64,000 bases of DNA from Panicum virgatum (lineage: Eukaryota; Streptophyta; Magnoliopsida; Poales; Poaceae). Location of the stretch: contig NC_053143.1 in assembly GCF_016808335.1 (NCBI RefSeq), positions 1,025,398 through 1,089,397 of the forward strand, read 5' to 3'. The notes beneath the pieces were generated by a model. That model did not search any database. It saw only the letters and a program-made list of their open reading frames with translations, and was not told the DNA's origin. Every line of letters begins with the position of its first letter. Position 1 is the stretch's first letter. The position numbers and the translations under genes were made by a program. Positions 44,700 to 57,113 of the stretch are shown here, in pieces.

Positions 44700-47693
44700 A
44701 TGGCGAGTCTTGGGAAGATCCCGGTATTTTCCGGCGAGGACTATGCCTACTGGAAGGTTCGCATGAGAGCCTTCTTGCAGAGCATGGGAGCCAAAGTCTG
44801 GGATATTACCAGGAACCAGGCTTACGAGGTGCTTGCCATTCGGACCTCTCCTCTTCAGGTGTCCGAGCACGAGGCTAACGCCAAGGCTATCAATGCCTTG
44901 TTCGCTGGCGTTTCTCGTGCAGAGTTCTCACGCGTCCAGGGTTTTCAGGAAGCCCACAAAGTTTGGACGTGCCTTGAGAACTACCACAAGGGCACACATC
45001 AGGTGAATGCTAGACTGTTCGAGACTCACCGGCGTGAATACGAGAACTTCGCACAGGGGCCGGGTGAGAGCATTGGCGATATGTTCAGTCGGTTTCAATC
45101 GATTGTGAACAAAGTTAATGCGAACAGATCCGGCGTGAATACGAGAACTTCGCACAGGGGCCGGGTGAGAGCATTGGCGATATGTTCAGTCGGTTTTAAT
45201 CGATTGTGAACAAAGTTAATGCGAACAGATCTGCTGATGCCCTTGAGTACACAGAGCACGAGAAGGCCCTCAAGTTGCTCTACGCACTTGACCGCTCTGT
45301 GTGGAATCTCAAGGTGAACACGATCATTGAGTCTGCTGGCTATGAGACTCTGACCATGAACGAGCTTTTCAACAAGCTCAAGGCCACATAGGTGGATAAC
45401 CAGACACGAGCCAAGCTCAATGGTGCCCCTCCTTCCAAGAGCATCGCTCTTGTGATTGACCCAGGTGGATCGAGCTCTAACGCTAACTCTGCTCTTGGCT
45501 TTTCTCTTGCCTCTTTGCCTTCTGTTACAGATGAGCAGCTGGAGACGCTGGGCGACGTTGACTTGTGCCTCCTCATCAGTAAGTTCCAGCGCTTCTACCA
45601 CAACAGGCAGAGGAAGAAGAACCCCGGGTGCTACAATTGCGGCGATTTGAACCACTTCATCGCCGATTGCCCCAAGAAGTCCGGCAGTGGCCAGAACAAC
45701 CACTTCGACTACTACCGCCACCGCGACCGCAACGAGGGAGGCTCCAACAAGGAGCACCGGCGCCACAAGCACCGCAGTCGTGACCGGGGAGGACGCTTCG
45801 ACACGGAGTCGCTCAAGAAGCGCTTCCAGTACAAGGCCAAGAAGCGGGAGAAGGCCTTTCTGGCGCAGCTCAGCGACCTCGACAAGAGCTCTGACACCGA
45901 CCGCTCTTCTTCACCGACCTCCAACGACAACGACAACAAGAAGAAGAAGCGGGACAAGGAAGCCACTGACTTCATTGGCCTGTGCTTGGCGGCTGGTCGA
46001 CGCAAGGGTTTCTGCACCATGGCAGGCGAAGCCGATGGTGCTTGTGCGTCTTCAGGTGGACATGCTACACCGACGCACGCCGACTCTTCTCCTGGATGCG
46101 AGAGTGATTCAGAGGTAAACTCCACGATCGACCTGCTAGATATAGAGGTTAGGGAGTTGTACGTCACTCTCGACAACCAGAAAAGGCTGCTTAAGGAAGC
46201 AGCTAGAGAGCGTAGAAAGCTTAGGGCTGAGCTGGCTTATGCTAGGGAGAAATCTAGTGAGGATGAGTGCGCTGGCTGGATATCTCACATGAACGATCTT
46301 ATTGCTCTCCGTGCCAAGCATGATGAGAACGTTGCGAACTTAGATGTTGCTAAGACTTCGCTTGCTGACGTGTCTCATGAGCTCGCTAAGGCCAAGCATG
46401 AACTTGAACTGGTTAAGGACGCTCCCATTGTTAGTGATGTGCTTGAATGTGATGAGTGTCCTATCTTTAAGGCTGATCTAGCTTCTTTACAGTCAAAGTT
46501 TGCTACTGTTGTGTGTGAACTAGAGGAGCTTAGGTCTAGACCTGTTTTGCTTGGTGCTTATAAGCTTTGTCCCACGCTTGGGTCGGAGCTAGATGAGAAG
46601 AACGCCTTGATTAAGTCTTTGGGGGAAGACTAAGGTCGTGGAGTCTAGCCCACCTATTGACTGCTCTGTTTGCCCTGGATTGATCTCTGATTTGGATAAT
46701 CTTGCGGTAGAGAAAGCCAACTTGGAGAATGAGAATACCTATCTTAGGGCGATTCTTAGTTGGGTTTCTGCTAGTGAGCCGCAGTTGGGCATGATTATTA
46801 AGCAGTTCAAGCGTGGTGATGGTTTTGGGGTCGGTTACACATACACGAAGTCAGACTTTGACAGGTTGTATGGTAAAATCGGCAAGGCTGCTGGAGTTCA
46901 GATTGCTCTAAACGCTGCTAGTTCGAGCACGCAGCCTTCGCTTGTTGACCCCGTGGATGGTGTGTTGAAAGAACCACAAAAAGCACCTCCACAGAAGCAG
47001 GTTTGGGTTCCAAAGCCCAATGAGCTGAGGAATCCCCTTGACACGCTCCTTGCTGCCGCAGCTCAGGTTGCCCAGAAGAAAAGGGCTGCTCCTACCCGTC
47101 CGCAGGCTAGGCCTCCACCTCCCAAGAGAGAGGTGAGGTACCACTACGAGTTCTGTGACAGATAAGGTCACCTGAAGGAGTTTTGCTTCAGAAGGAAGCG
47201 AGCTGTGAGGCATGAGCAGGAGAGACGGAACGCGGACATGTACTCTGCTCGGGTGCATGGTCCTCCTCGGCGTGATGGTAGGCAAGATGCTAGGGCGCGC
47301 CGTGTAGGTGGAGGTCAGGGAGACGGTGGTGCCTACCGTGCTCCAGCGGGTGGTCGGTTTGCTGGTCGTGCTCCTGGTCATTTTCAGTACGGCTATGGAC
47401 CACCGGACCGAGGCTTTGGAGGAGGTTACGATGCACCACACTTTCCTCGCGGTGGTGTTCGTCTGTCACGCGGTAGACGGGATAGGGGATACGCTTTGCC
47501 TGACTTTCCTTACCCTTCTGTAGAGCAAATGACTCGTCACTGGTTTGCTTCTCATTTTGCTAACCCCAATGTCGAGACGTTTGCTCCCCCTATGTCTCGT
47601 TGGTGTTGCAGGTTGGTGGCTTCTAGAACAAGTGCTCCATGGATCTTGGTCTTATGCAGGTTTGATCAAGACTTGATGGTTCTCCAAGGCTGA
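44700..47693 (+). pseudogene. Retrotransposon gag (extended, two zinc-knuckle regions), broken
   Basis: Gag packages element RNA. The N-terminus (MASLGKIPVFSGEDYAYWKV) is followed by the gag core. A 101-bp tandem duplication at 45029-45230 shifts the frame. TAG interrupts FNKLKAT-stop-VDNQTRAK (45389-45391). The zinc knuckle CYNCGDLNHFIADC follows, then a long coiled coil. The frame shifts again at a G run (46620-46632). A second knuckle-like block (FCDR-stop-GHLKEFC) has TAA at 47163-47165, then an Arg/Gly-rich tail. At least four breaks mean that no full product is made. Confidence 0.82.
45029..45230 (+). repeat. 101-bp tandem duplication inside gag
   Basis: Two nearly identical copies starting CCGGCGTGAATACGAGAAC. 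The period is not a multiple of three, so the second copy shifts the gag frame. Confidence 0.88.
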
Positions 47694-47699
47694 TGGATA

Positions 47700-50012
47700 G
47701 CCCATGGTGGCTTTTGTATCCTATGTATATTTGAGTTTGTCCTTTGAGTTCTTTGTACATTCTCTGTTTGTGTAGCTTTTGCTCCTTAGTTCTGGTGGCT
47801 AGCTCAAGTATCTCCTTCATATCGTCTTGCTACTGTGGTTCATACTGTTGAGTGCCTTTAGATTATCCTAGGGATATCTTTTGTCTTGGTATCCACCTAG
47901 ATTTTCTATTTGTATCTCTATGCTTGTGTAGCCTGACTAACACCTAACCATATGCTTGAGCTTGTTTTCTCTTGGTACTTGGCTTCCTCTTGTTGGTGTC
48001 TAGCTTTGTCTTGTGCTAGGTCCCAGAGTGTTGAGGGGGAGCTCTACCCCAAGTTGATGACTGTGATCCGGAGTTACTGCGCCGGCTGCAGGCTCCGGCC
48101 TCTTCTACTTCGACTACCTCAGCTCAGGAGGACGATCCAGTACCACTTCTTCCACTTCGATCGTTCACCTCTACAAGAACCTGTTCGAGCAGAAGGTGGA
48201 TCCGCTGAGGACGCAGGGGAGGTGACCTCGAGCTTGCTATGCTCTAGGTCCAGCGGGATCTTCATCGAGGTATGTAAATGTTTGACTTGTACGATTTCTT
48301 CCCAGGATAGACTTGTGGTTTTCTGATTGTTACCTTTTCATGGTACTCAGTTGGATCCATTTTGGTCTAGTCCTGTGTGTCTTTGAACCTATGTATTTGC
48401 TGAGTGCTTCATTTGCTTAGCTTTTGGATTGTCTTTGTCTTTCTCTTAGTTTTAGCTTGGTTAGTTGCATTGTGCATATGCATTGTACATGTTTGCATTT
48501 TGCATTGCTTCACTGCACTGGCATTCTTGTATACACTGTTATGATCTTCTAGTGCTTGCTAGTGTAGTTTCTTAGACTTGATCATGTATAGCTTGCTCCA
48601 CAGTATATGTCATATCATCTGAGTTAAGCTTTTTGATTTGAAAATCTAAAAACATGGTCACCCTGTCTTGGCTACTAGCATGATAGGATGTATTGATGTG
48701 CTTTGCTATCTCATTCATGCTAGTGTGGCTTGTATTCTTTGACATGAGCTAAAATTGTTAAATTTGTTCAAAATATGTCTGAAATGGAATGAAAAGATCC
48801 AGGTGGGAATACTTGTCGCACTGATCGAGCTTTCGGGACGGCTCACATAGCACTAGTGAGAACCCGGGCAAGGCTGTGCATGACTGAAGCGAGTGCCTTA
48901 AGCTTCTGACTGCCTTTGGCATAGGCTTGGCCTCGTTGCTAAGTAAAGCATGACAAGCTTTCAACCCCTGGCAAAATCACTTGCTTGATAAGTTTTGATA
49001 TGCAGAATTAATTCGTGATAAAATATAATAGCTGCTTTGGATCACCTTGTATGAGTTTGACTAGCACTGCTTTCTTTCTCCTACTTGCTGTTGCTAGATC
49101 ATGGGTGATGCTTTTATATTTTGCTGAACTGAACTTGCTAGCTCTAGACTTGATTAATATATCCTGTTGAGCTAGATTCAGTTCCTGTTTATGAAGCACA
49201 CATGCCTGTCACTCGATGATCATATCTTTGTATGCCTGAATGTTTCACGTACACCCTCTGCACAGCATTCATTGCATAGCATGCTTTGAGGGGCAATAGG
49301 CATTCAGGTTGAGCATTTATCCAGGGGGAGTTGACAGATTGAGTGCTGTACTCATGGGGAGTTGTGTATATTGTGAGAGGTTAAGCATTTTGGGGGGAGT
49401 TTGAGCTTTTGCATGCTCTCGCATTGGTTCTGTTGAGCCTTTGCCTCTTTCTGGAGGAACCGGTGCTTTGCCATTGCATGACTGTATTGAGCCCTGCCTC
49501 TTTCTTGAGGGGTCATGCTTTGTTGATCGGTTGCGTAGAGCCGTTGCCCATGTCTTTGGGGACCGATTTTTGGCTTTGGTTTGTCTCATTCCGTGTGATC
49601 CTTCTTGACTTTTCTTTGGCTTTTGATCATTTGGATGAGATTTTCGGGTTTTTGCACTTCAAACCATTTCTTTGTGCTTGATTCGTGTCAAGTCACTCAT
49701 CAAGGGGGAGAAATGTTCCAAACCATGTCAATAAATACCTTGGTTTGCTTGGTGATGAGTGATTGACAACGCTTGTCGAAATTGGTTTGAGTGTTTTGCT
49801 TCTTGGGTCTTTCGAAGATGTCCTTTGACTCCTTGGCGGCGTTGAGCTGTGATCCTTTTCTTTGGGAGCCAAGCAGTTTTTCTGTGGAGTCTTATAGATC
49901 CTTGCTCATGTCGAGTGGCCTTGTTCTTGGCTTTTATCTGGTTTTATCTGGCTTTTGGGCACTCGCTTGGGTTGTTCTTGCTTTCATGTCATCTTTTCGA
50001 CAATGCACTCAT
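47700..50012 (+). other. Non-coding interior of the gag-only element
   Basis: About 2.3 kb of T-rich DNA without a supported protein. A second polypurine-like stretch, ACTCATCAAGGGGGAGA, occurs at about 49694-49710, resembling the one next to the 3' LTR and followed by an LTR-start-like sequence with GATGAGTGATTG. Confidence 0.6.
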
Positions 50013-50024
50013 CAAGGGGGAGAT
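50013..50024 (+). other. Polypurine tract
   Basis: AAGGGGGAGAT directly before the 3' LTR start TGAGAGG. Confidence 0.85.
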
Positions 50025-51505
50025 TGAGAGGTCAAGTTGACAAGTACCTTGACCTCATATATTGTGATGAGTGATTGTCGTGATGACTTGGAGGTTTTGG
50101 CGTGTTAGCTTGATTTTGGCTTGTGTTTGTGTCAGGCTAAACGCTGTGTGTGCGTTTTGTTTATGTTCTTGGTTTGCGCCACAAAACCAAGCAGGCGGAC
50201 GGCAGTTGAAGACGCCAAGTCGTGGAGGCACGGGCGTCGGTCTCGGGACTGACGGAGGCGAAGGGCGTCTAGGGCCTCGCTGCGGGCGAGGAGGTGACGG
50301 GCGTCGGGCGGCGTCTAGGGCCGTCAGAAGGCCGAGGCGGGAACGGCGTCTAGGGCCATAGCGTGGAGGCGGAAATCTTCCCGCGCGAGGAGTTTTGGCG
50401 GTTTTCTCAAAACCGGTCATCTACCCGGATTTCACGGACCTTCCAAAACCGTGGACCAGATCTTCATCAAGATGGCGGCATCGTGGAGAAGACTTCGTTC
50501 CGAAGAAAGAACCTTAGCCGTCAAATGAGATCGTGTATAGGGGGATGCTGCAGACCAACCGGTCTGACCGGTCCCTGGCACCGGTCTGACCGGTCTAACC
50601 AACCGGTCTGACCGGTCCATGGAACCGGTCTGACCGGTCTCCGCGGGTATAAATACCCCTTCACTTGTATTAGGTTAGTGCGGCTTTTGTATCTTGTCCG
50701 TGGATTGCTTGTTCCTCCAGGCCGCCGCCCCTGTGTCTCTCTCCCCCCGTTCTTCTCTTTAGAGTAGGATTTGATTATGGATTTGTGAGACTTTGTATTG
50801 GATTTGATTGGGAAAGGAGGCCCCATCCTTCTTGTCCCATCTGGGCTTTTGAATCAATCCAATCCCGTCCCTCTTGTGCTCATTTGTGATGGATTTTCTT
50901 TTCGTTCTTGGTGCACATGATCGCGATGGTTTGTAGAGCTCTTTGTAGTGATTTCCGTACCCCTAGCCTCGTGCCAAACCCTCTGGAATCACGAGTTCCT
51001 ACGAATTGAAGTTTTTGAGTTCTTGAGAAAACCCCAATCCTTCTTGATCTTCCCTTAAATTCTCAAGTTTCTTTGATCTTTTGGGAAAGATCTCTTGGGG
51101 ATATGTTCACAGGTTAGTTGCGGAGGTATCCTCCAAGTTTCACTGGATTTGGACTTCGTTTGCTCGAGATTCTTCTTTTGAAGCTTTGACTGCGGGCTTT
51201 CTGGGAGCGACCGGTCTGACCGGTTGAAGAAGCCGGTCTGACCGGTCTGGGATTTCAATTCCAGCCCGACCGGTCTGACCGTTCTGAGTAGGCGGTCTGA
51301 TCGGTCTGTGTCTGCCAGGTCTGCTGATTTTCTCGTTTGCTTCCGAGTTTTCGCTCGCTCGTTCTAGGGCTTGTTTGTGTTGGTTCACCTAGAACTCTTG
51401 AGGGCTTGTGGTGATTTGGGGATATAGGCCGACGGATCGATTTCGGAAGAAATTTTGATCGGCTCCCTTTCACCCCCTCCTCTGGTCGCCGGTTTCGGTC
51501 CCTCA
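50025..51505 (+). repeat. 3' LTR (1481 bp)
   Basis: Matches the 5' LTR but lacks 298 bp (junction TTATGTTCTTGGTTTGCGCC) and about 27 bp near 51385. It has about 20 extra bp in the distal ACCGGT array (about 51213-51240). The TATA box is at 50648-50653. Confidence 0.9.
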
Positions 51506-51830
51506 ATTGCTTCTGTCCCAATAATATAGCTGGACCGGGCAGTATCTCATACGCATTCATAAAATGTCAGTTGACTTCTTCATCACATTCTATATACAAA
51601 TCATATATACACATGCATCCCTAAACTCGATCGGAGGGGGTATTGACACCCCGCCGTTTTTCATTAAGTGGAAGTGATTTAATTTCAACTTAAGGACCAA
51701 CCCCCCCCCCCCGGAACCCTACCTTCTCTAGCCAACGAGGGGTTTTTTAACCTCAGCCTGAAATTCACTCACACTGGAAGTCAAACCCAGGACCTGAGGA
51801 GTGCTACCGGAGCTATATAAGAGCATCTCC

Positions 51831-52004
51831 GGCAATTAAAGCCCCCTACTTGAGGATAGATTGATAGGTGGATTCCAAGAAAGTAGGGGGGAAATAAGGA
51901 CTCTTGCCGGAGTTGAACATAAAAAATAGAGTCTAATAAAATAAGGACAACCCCTACTTAGCAAAGTAGGGGGTTTGAAGCAGGGGCTATTGCTGGAGAT
52001 GCTC
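51831..52004. mobile_element. MITE with GAGCATCTCC termini (174 bp)
   Basis: GAGCATCTCCGGCAATTAAA at the left pairs with the complement of TTGCTGGAGATGCTC at the right. Inner arms with CCCCTACTT/AAGTAGGGG also pair. The superfamily is not certain; the target site is unclear. Confidence 0.7.
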
Positions 52005-53640
52005 GAACCAAGTTAGCTAGATGCCCTTTTGCATATACACATGCATCTCATTTGAACATGTTTTATTCATAGAACATATGTACACAAATTAATAATATAA
52101 AATTTGACATTTTTTTAATTTGCTTTAAGTGCGGAACAATAATAATTTTGAAGATGATAAACAGCGCCATCATGTTACATAGAAAAAAATAGTTGAAGTC
52201 ACTGAAAGTTTTGCATCAAGTTTAAATTACCTCAGCATCATCTTTGCATTGAATTGGTCTTCGGTGTCGTGAATGTGTGCATGAACTATTATTATTCATA
52301 AAAGTCATGTAAATTGTCCTACCTCAAACATATAGGTAGGGGTTTGAAAAAAAGACAACCTATACACATGACCAGCCTTTGTTGTTAGGGATCGGACGAA
52401 GTAGAGGCGCCATCATGATCTATCAGTTACAGAGCGAGTGTGTCAATATATGTAGAACCCGTGAACTAGCTAATCTTAGGAAAAGGACAGCCTACTGCAC
52501 ACATGATCCTTGTTGTGATGATCACACGATATATATAGATCCTTTTTCTTTTTCTCTTTTATCTAGTTAATACAATATGGTAATTCCATAGGTTTTACAA
52601 AGACAAGAAAATTGGTGTCATCTTTTGCTTATTATGAGATAACAAATTATTGGATGATGAGCTCTTTATTTGTTTTCATCATGTGCCTAATTAAGCTAAT
52701 AGACTAATGAGACAACAAATTATTCGGCGCTAGACACAATGACATGCATGATGTGAAGTTGGAATTAAAGTTAGTTGGTTGCATGTGTTTCGACTTCCAA
52801 AAAAAAAGAAGTTGGTTGCATGTGAACACAAGTCGTGGCGGAGAAGCATCCACGCGCGCCTTGCGTATGGGAGAGAGTAATCAGTAATGCCAGTTATATT
52901 AGCTAGCAATGGAATGTTTGCTCGTGATGGATCGATCGAGATGGTCGGAGCTTAATTGTTGGCTGTCTAGTCGTCGTCTATCTTGCATCTATGTACAGAG
53001 ACGTGGCAACGAACATTTTAAGGCTAGCAGCTACCATTGTTAATTTTTTAGATTAAGAGAAAATTCCAGTCTTGAATATTCGTAAGTGAATATCTACAAC
53101 TAAATTCACAGAAATGTAGCACTTAGGCTATCAGTACATGTCGAGCCCTCATCAAATCAAATCTGTGTACATAGACTTCAGCGTTTAGTCAGATTCCGAA
53201 CACTAAATATCCAACACTTTGATCGAGCATGGGTGCAAGGAAGACTTGGAATTACGTGGATAATCAATAATGATATAGTTTGCAATGATGACAATAGTTA
53301 ATTAATTGGAATATAATGATGTATGCATATAACATCACATCAGCATGTATATATCCCCATTGGATTTTTCTCAATCTTTATCACTGTTGTGGTACCCCTT
53401 TCCTCAGGGAATCGCAGAAAACTACACGCCTATCTCCTCGCGATCAGAAGTTGCCTTGTATTACTAGGTAGCAGTCCAACGCCCAACGACCCGGCCATGA
53501 ATAATGGATCATTCAATCATGCATTGATGCAGATGGAGACGTGGAGTACGGATCATATATATTACTCTCCTTTTCCCAAAAAAAAAAAGTAACTCTCCAG
53601 TGTAGTGGACGACTAACGACCTGATGAGCTGAGCTCCGAT
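52005..53640. other. Intergenic region upstream of nsLTP gene 3
   Basis: AT-rich, with no gene or clear repeat. A TATA-like CTATTTAAAC at about 53653-53662 lies before the nsLTP at 53790. Confidence 0.5.
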
Positions 53641-53789
53641 CCGGATCCATCCTCTATTTAAACTGGCCCCTGCTGGTGATCCTGCTCATTCCCCCACAGC
53701 ACAAAGCAGCTAGACATCCACTCAGCTCACACACTGCAGCTAGCATTTGCTTAGCTTAGCAGGAGCATCATATCGATAATAATAATACA

Positions 53790-54278
53790 ATGACAATGGC
53801 TTTGATGATGAAGAACAACAGGATGCAGGCGGTGGTGGCGTTGGCCGTTGTCATGGCAGCTGCGGCGCTGGTGGCGTCGGCGTCGGCGGCCATCACGTGC
53901 GGGCAGGTGGGTTCGGCGCTGGCGCCGTGCATCCCGTACGCGACGGGGAAGGCGAGCGCGCTGCCGTCGTCGTGCTGCGGCGGCGTGCGCAGCCTGAACA
54001 GCGCGGCGCGCACGAGCGCGGACCGGCAGGCGGCGTGCCGGTGCCTCAAGAGCCTGGCCAGCACCGTCAAGTCGGTGAACATGGGCACCGTCGCCACCAT
54101 CCCCGGCAAGTGCGGCGTCTCCGTCCCATTCCCCATCAGCATGTCCACAGACTGCAACAAGTACGTCGTATATATACGTCTTGCCTGCAAATTACTGATC
54201 TTGTATATGTACATGATTCGTGCCGCGATTTATTTTAATTTCTTCTTTAATTTGGCGCATGCATGCAGGGTCAACTAA
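53790..54278 (+). CDS. Type-1 non-specific lipid-transfer protein
   Basis: Secreted lipid carrier of 126 residues (124 if the second Met at 53796 is used). Exons are 53790-54160 and 54269-54278; the second adds K-V-N. Hydrophobic signal peptide ([20 protein letters not shown]), then the eight-Cys motif: [43 protein letters not shown] and the [14 protein letters not shown] segment are family-typical. AATAAA lies near 54384. It is the right-most member of the split nsLTP array, about 13 kb from its nearest intact neighbour because of the 8.7-kb insertion. Confidence 0.93.
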   Translation: MTMALMMKNNRMQAVVALAVVMAAAALVASASAAITCGQVGSALAPCIPYATGKASALPSSCCGGVRSLNSAARTSADRQAACRCLKSLASTVKSVNMGTVATIPGKCGVSVPFPISMSTDCNKYVVYIRLACKLLILYMYMIRAAIYFNFFFNLAHACRVN

Positions 54279-54770
54279 ATTAATGGAATATATGTACATA
54301 CCAGCTGATCGACGATGACAAGCTTGGTGACGTCGTCCTTCACAAGATAGCTGCTACGAGGCAGCTATATATTTAATTAGGAGAATAAAATAAAGTTGTT
54401 ATCAAGGCATCAGCATCATCTATACTATTATGTATGTATGTATGTAGTAATTAAATGCATGTTGTGCTCGATCTGTGTGTACGTGCGCATATATATACAT
54501 GTGTACATGCCTTTGTACGATCGATGTTATGTGCACATGTATGCTTGTGTGTCCTGCTGTAATAATCGAGACAGAGAACTGCTGCTACACTGTTAGTTCA
54601 GTGCTGCTTCGACTGGCCTACTTGTTCAGACAATTATTATTAATCGTTCTGCTCTAAATATGGACTATGCCACGCTGTCGGTGGTGCTTGCTTGTTAAGG
54701 ACATGGGCAGGCTAGGATCACAAAGGTCAAGCTTCGACGACCAATATATTTTTAATTGAAAATATATATA

Positions 54771-56519
54771 TGAAGACCATCTAGGCCGATAGATGTTAAT
54801 GGTAAGTTTCGGTGATTAATGACAACTGTATGCGACTAATGTGTGTTTTGAAGAAAAATCAATGATTGATTTAGTCACATATAAAAAAAATGAAAAGAGA
54901 CCCCTAAATTCGAAACAATCATGCGTGCCAATGACTCATTTTCAAATATTAATGATCTTTCTAGTCTCAAGTGTTATAAGGAGATGAATGACACTTGATT
55001 TAGTTAGAACTTTATAGTTTTTAGTTCTTGATCGTACTATTAAGAGGGGTTCTTGAATTAGTAGCTTGACCGAATTTGAATTGACCTTAGAAATCTTGCA
55101 CACTCGCTCAAATACAGCTCAGAACAGTCAAAAGAAGTCAATACAACACTTGGAAGGAAGAAGAAACGATCGAAGAAAAAATCAAATACAAGTCAATTCA
55201 GCTGCAAAACAAGAAAAACAGCAGCACCGGTTTAACCGATGCTTGAGCATTAGTGCATCCGACGCTTAGCGGAAGAACCGATGCCCCTGTCAGCTCAATT
55301 CTTTTTTATGCAAATTGGAATCAAGTTCAACTCTCTTGATCACCGGTTGAACCGATGGTTCAAAGTTAAGCATCGGTATTATTGCCAGACTATTGCCCAG
55401 AGAGCATGTTTGGATTGATCAAGACACGCCTTCAGCACCGGTTTAACCGACGTATCCAAGGAAGGCATCGGTGCATTGGGCATACTATTGCCCAGAGACG
55501 TTGTTTTGGTGGAACCAAAACACCATTCAGCACCGGTTTAACCGATGCCCCATCGGAGCATGCACCGGTGTAATGACACAGACCTGTGCACAGTGTCAGA
55601 ACTTCCAACGGCTACTATTTGGACGCAGAGAGACCGGTTTAACCGATGCTACCTCAACGCCACCCATCGGTTCTTCCGATGGTCCCGATTTTTCTGCAGT
55701 GGGTTTGTAACATCTATGGGGGCTTCTCTACTCTATATAAGGTCACCCCTGGCTCATTTATGATGCCTTTGACGCATTGAATACCTGAGGCCACCCAAGA
55801 GAAGAAGAGAGAGTGCTTTGAGCCATGAGATGAAGATATAGAGCTAGAAATTGTTCCAAACTTGAAGAAATCTTCATTTGCAAGTGTAGCAAGTGTGCTT
55901 GAGCTTAGGGCCAACTGAGTGTAGGTCAAGTGAAGGCTTAGGAGCTTGTTACTCTTGGTGTTTGACGGCACCTAGACGGTCTTGGTGATCGGAAGGTTTT
56001 TGGTGAGCTCTTGGAGTTTGTGGGAGTCCCAAGAAGAGAAGCTTGTACACGGTGTGAAGCTTGCCGTTCCGAAGATGGAGAAGGAGCATTCTTAGTGATC
56101 ACTTGCTCCTTGGTGGAGTAAGAGAGCAATACCCTTGTGTGGGTGCTCCAACGTGGATTAGGGGGGAGCATCAACTCCTCGATATCACGGAAAAAATCCG
56201 GTTGTCTCGTGTCTCTTGCATTTACTTTCAAGCAATTAAGTTTTTTTGTTTGTGACCTTGCTTTTAATTGTTTGTTACTTGACTAGGACAATCGCATGAT
56301 AGTGTGACTTTTTGCTTAAGGCTTGATCTTGCTAGTGTATCTCTTCTTAGGCAAAAATGAGCATGTTAGTGTGTTTATCCACGTAAGGACCCTTTGCTAG
56401 TGTGCTCTAGTTGATAGGTTTCAAATTTATAAATTGGGCAATACTAGTTTAGACTAAGGACTAGCTAGAAATTTGAAAAAGTCACAATCCAACCCCCTTC
56501 TTGGACCTCAATCCTTTCA
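54771..56519 (+). mobile_element. Solo LTR of a second Copia-type family
   Basis: 1749 bp from TGAAGACC to CCTTTCA, with 5-bp duplications ATATA on both sides (54766-54770 and 56520-56524). It has an array of ACCGGTTTAACCGATG-type repeats (55228-55680) upstream of a TATA box CTATATAAGG (55733-55742). No primer site or internal sequence follows, so it is a solo LTR. Confidence 0.85.
55228..55680. repeat. Array of ACCGGTTTAACCGATG motifs in solo-LTR U3
   Basis: At least six copies or half-copies (CACCGGTTTAACCGATGC, ACCGGTTGAACCGATGG, CATCGGTTCTTCCGATGG) are spread over 450 bp before the TATA box. Confidence 0.85.
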
Positions 56520-57113
56520 ATATAACATAACTATTCCGAAGTACAGTAAGTTAATTAAATGTTTTGAAATCATTTCTCATGTTAAATGCATGGCTGCCGC
56601 ACTAATATAATCCAGTCTTCCATTTTCAATCATGCATGTAACTGTTTACATATTGACAGTAAAAGTTACAAGGTGAAGTTAGTTAAAGATCAGACTGCGC
56701 GCAGGTGCATTTTACTCGTAACACAAGCAACAAACAACCTAAGTATGTAGTAGGATTTCGCTGTCAGCTCCACAGCTGCATATATGTGATAATGCAAAGG
56801 AACAGCGAGTGAGATGTGACGTGGTCGATCGTGGACCCAAGCAAAGACGACGACTCTCTTGCCTATCTACTACGCTGCACGTCTCCATCGATTCTCATGG
56901 CAAACAAACAAACAAAAAAGAAGGAAGGACCTAGCTAGCCTGCTCTCTTCTTCCTCACAAACACGATCCAATCATCCATGGAATTGCAACCTCAGGTACG
57001 GTGCAGAGCGATTCTTAGCGAGACTGACGACACTGACACGTGCGGCACCAAATGTTTTCAGCATACCTGCAGGCCACTGTACATCATACTGAAGCAACCC
57101 CACCGCCACCAGC

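Larger units (their letters stand above)
42845..51505 (+). mobile_element. Gag-only Copia-type LTR retrotransposon (8.7 kb)
   Basis: Complete in structure: 5' LTR, primer site, gag-like region, long non-coding stretch, polypurine tract and 3' LTR. Target duplications ATTGC are at 42840-42844 and 51506-51510. LTRs run TGAGAGG to CCCTCA. No protease, integrase, RT or RNase H was found between 44650 and 50024, so it depends on another element. The gag is itself broken. Confidence 0.88.

Noticed and set aside
48900..49700. Possible pol remnants in the 3' part of the gag-only element
   Set aside because: No RT, RNase H or integrase motif in any frame; T-rich non-coding.
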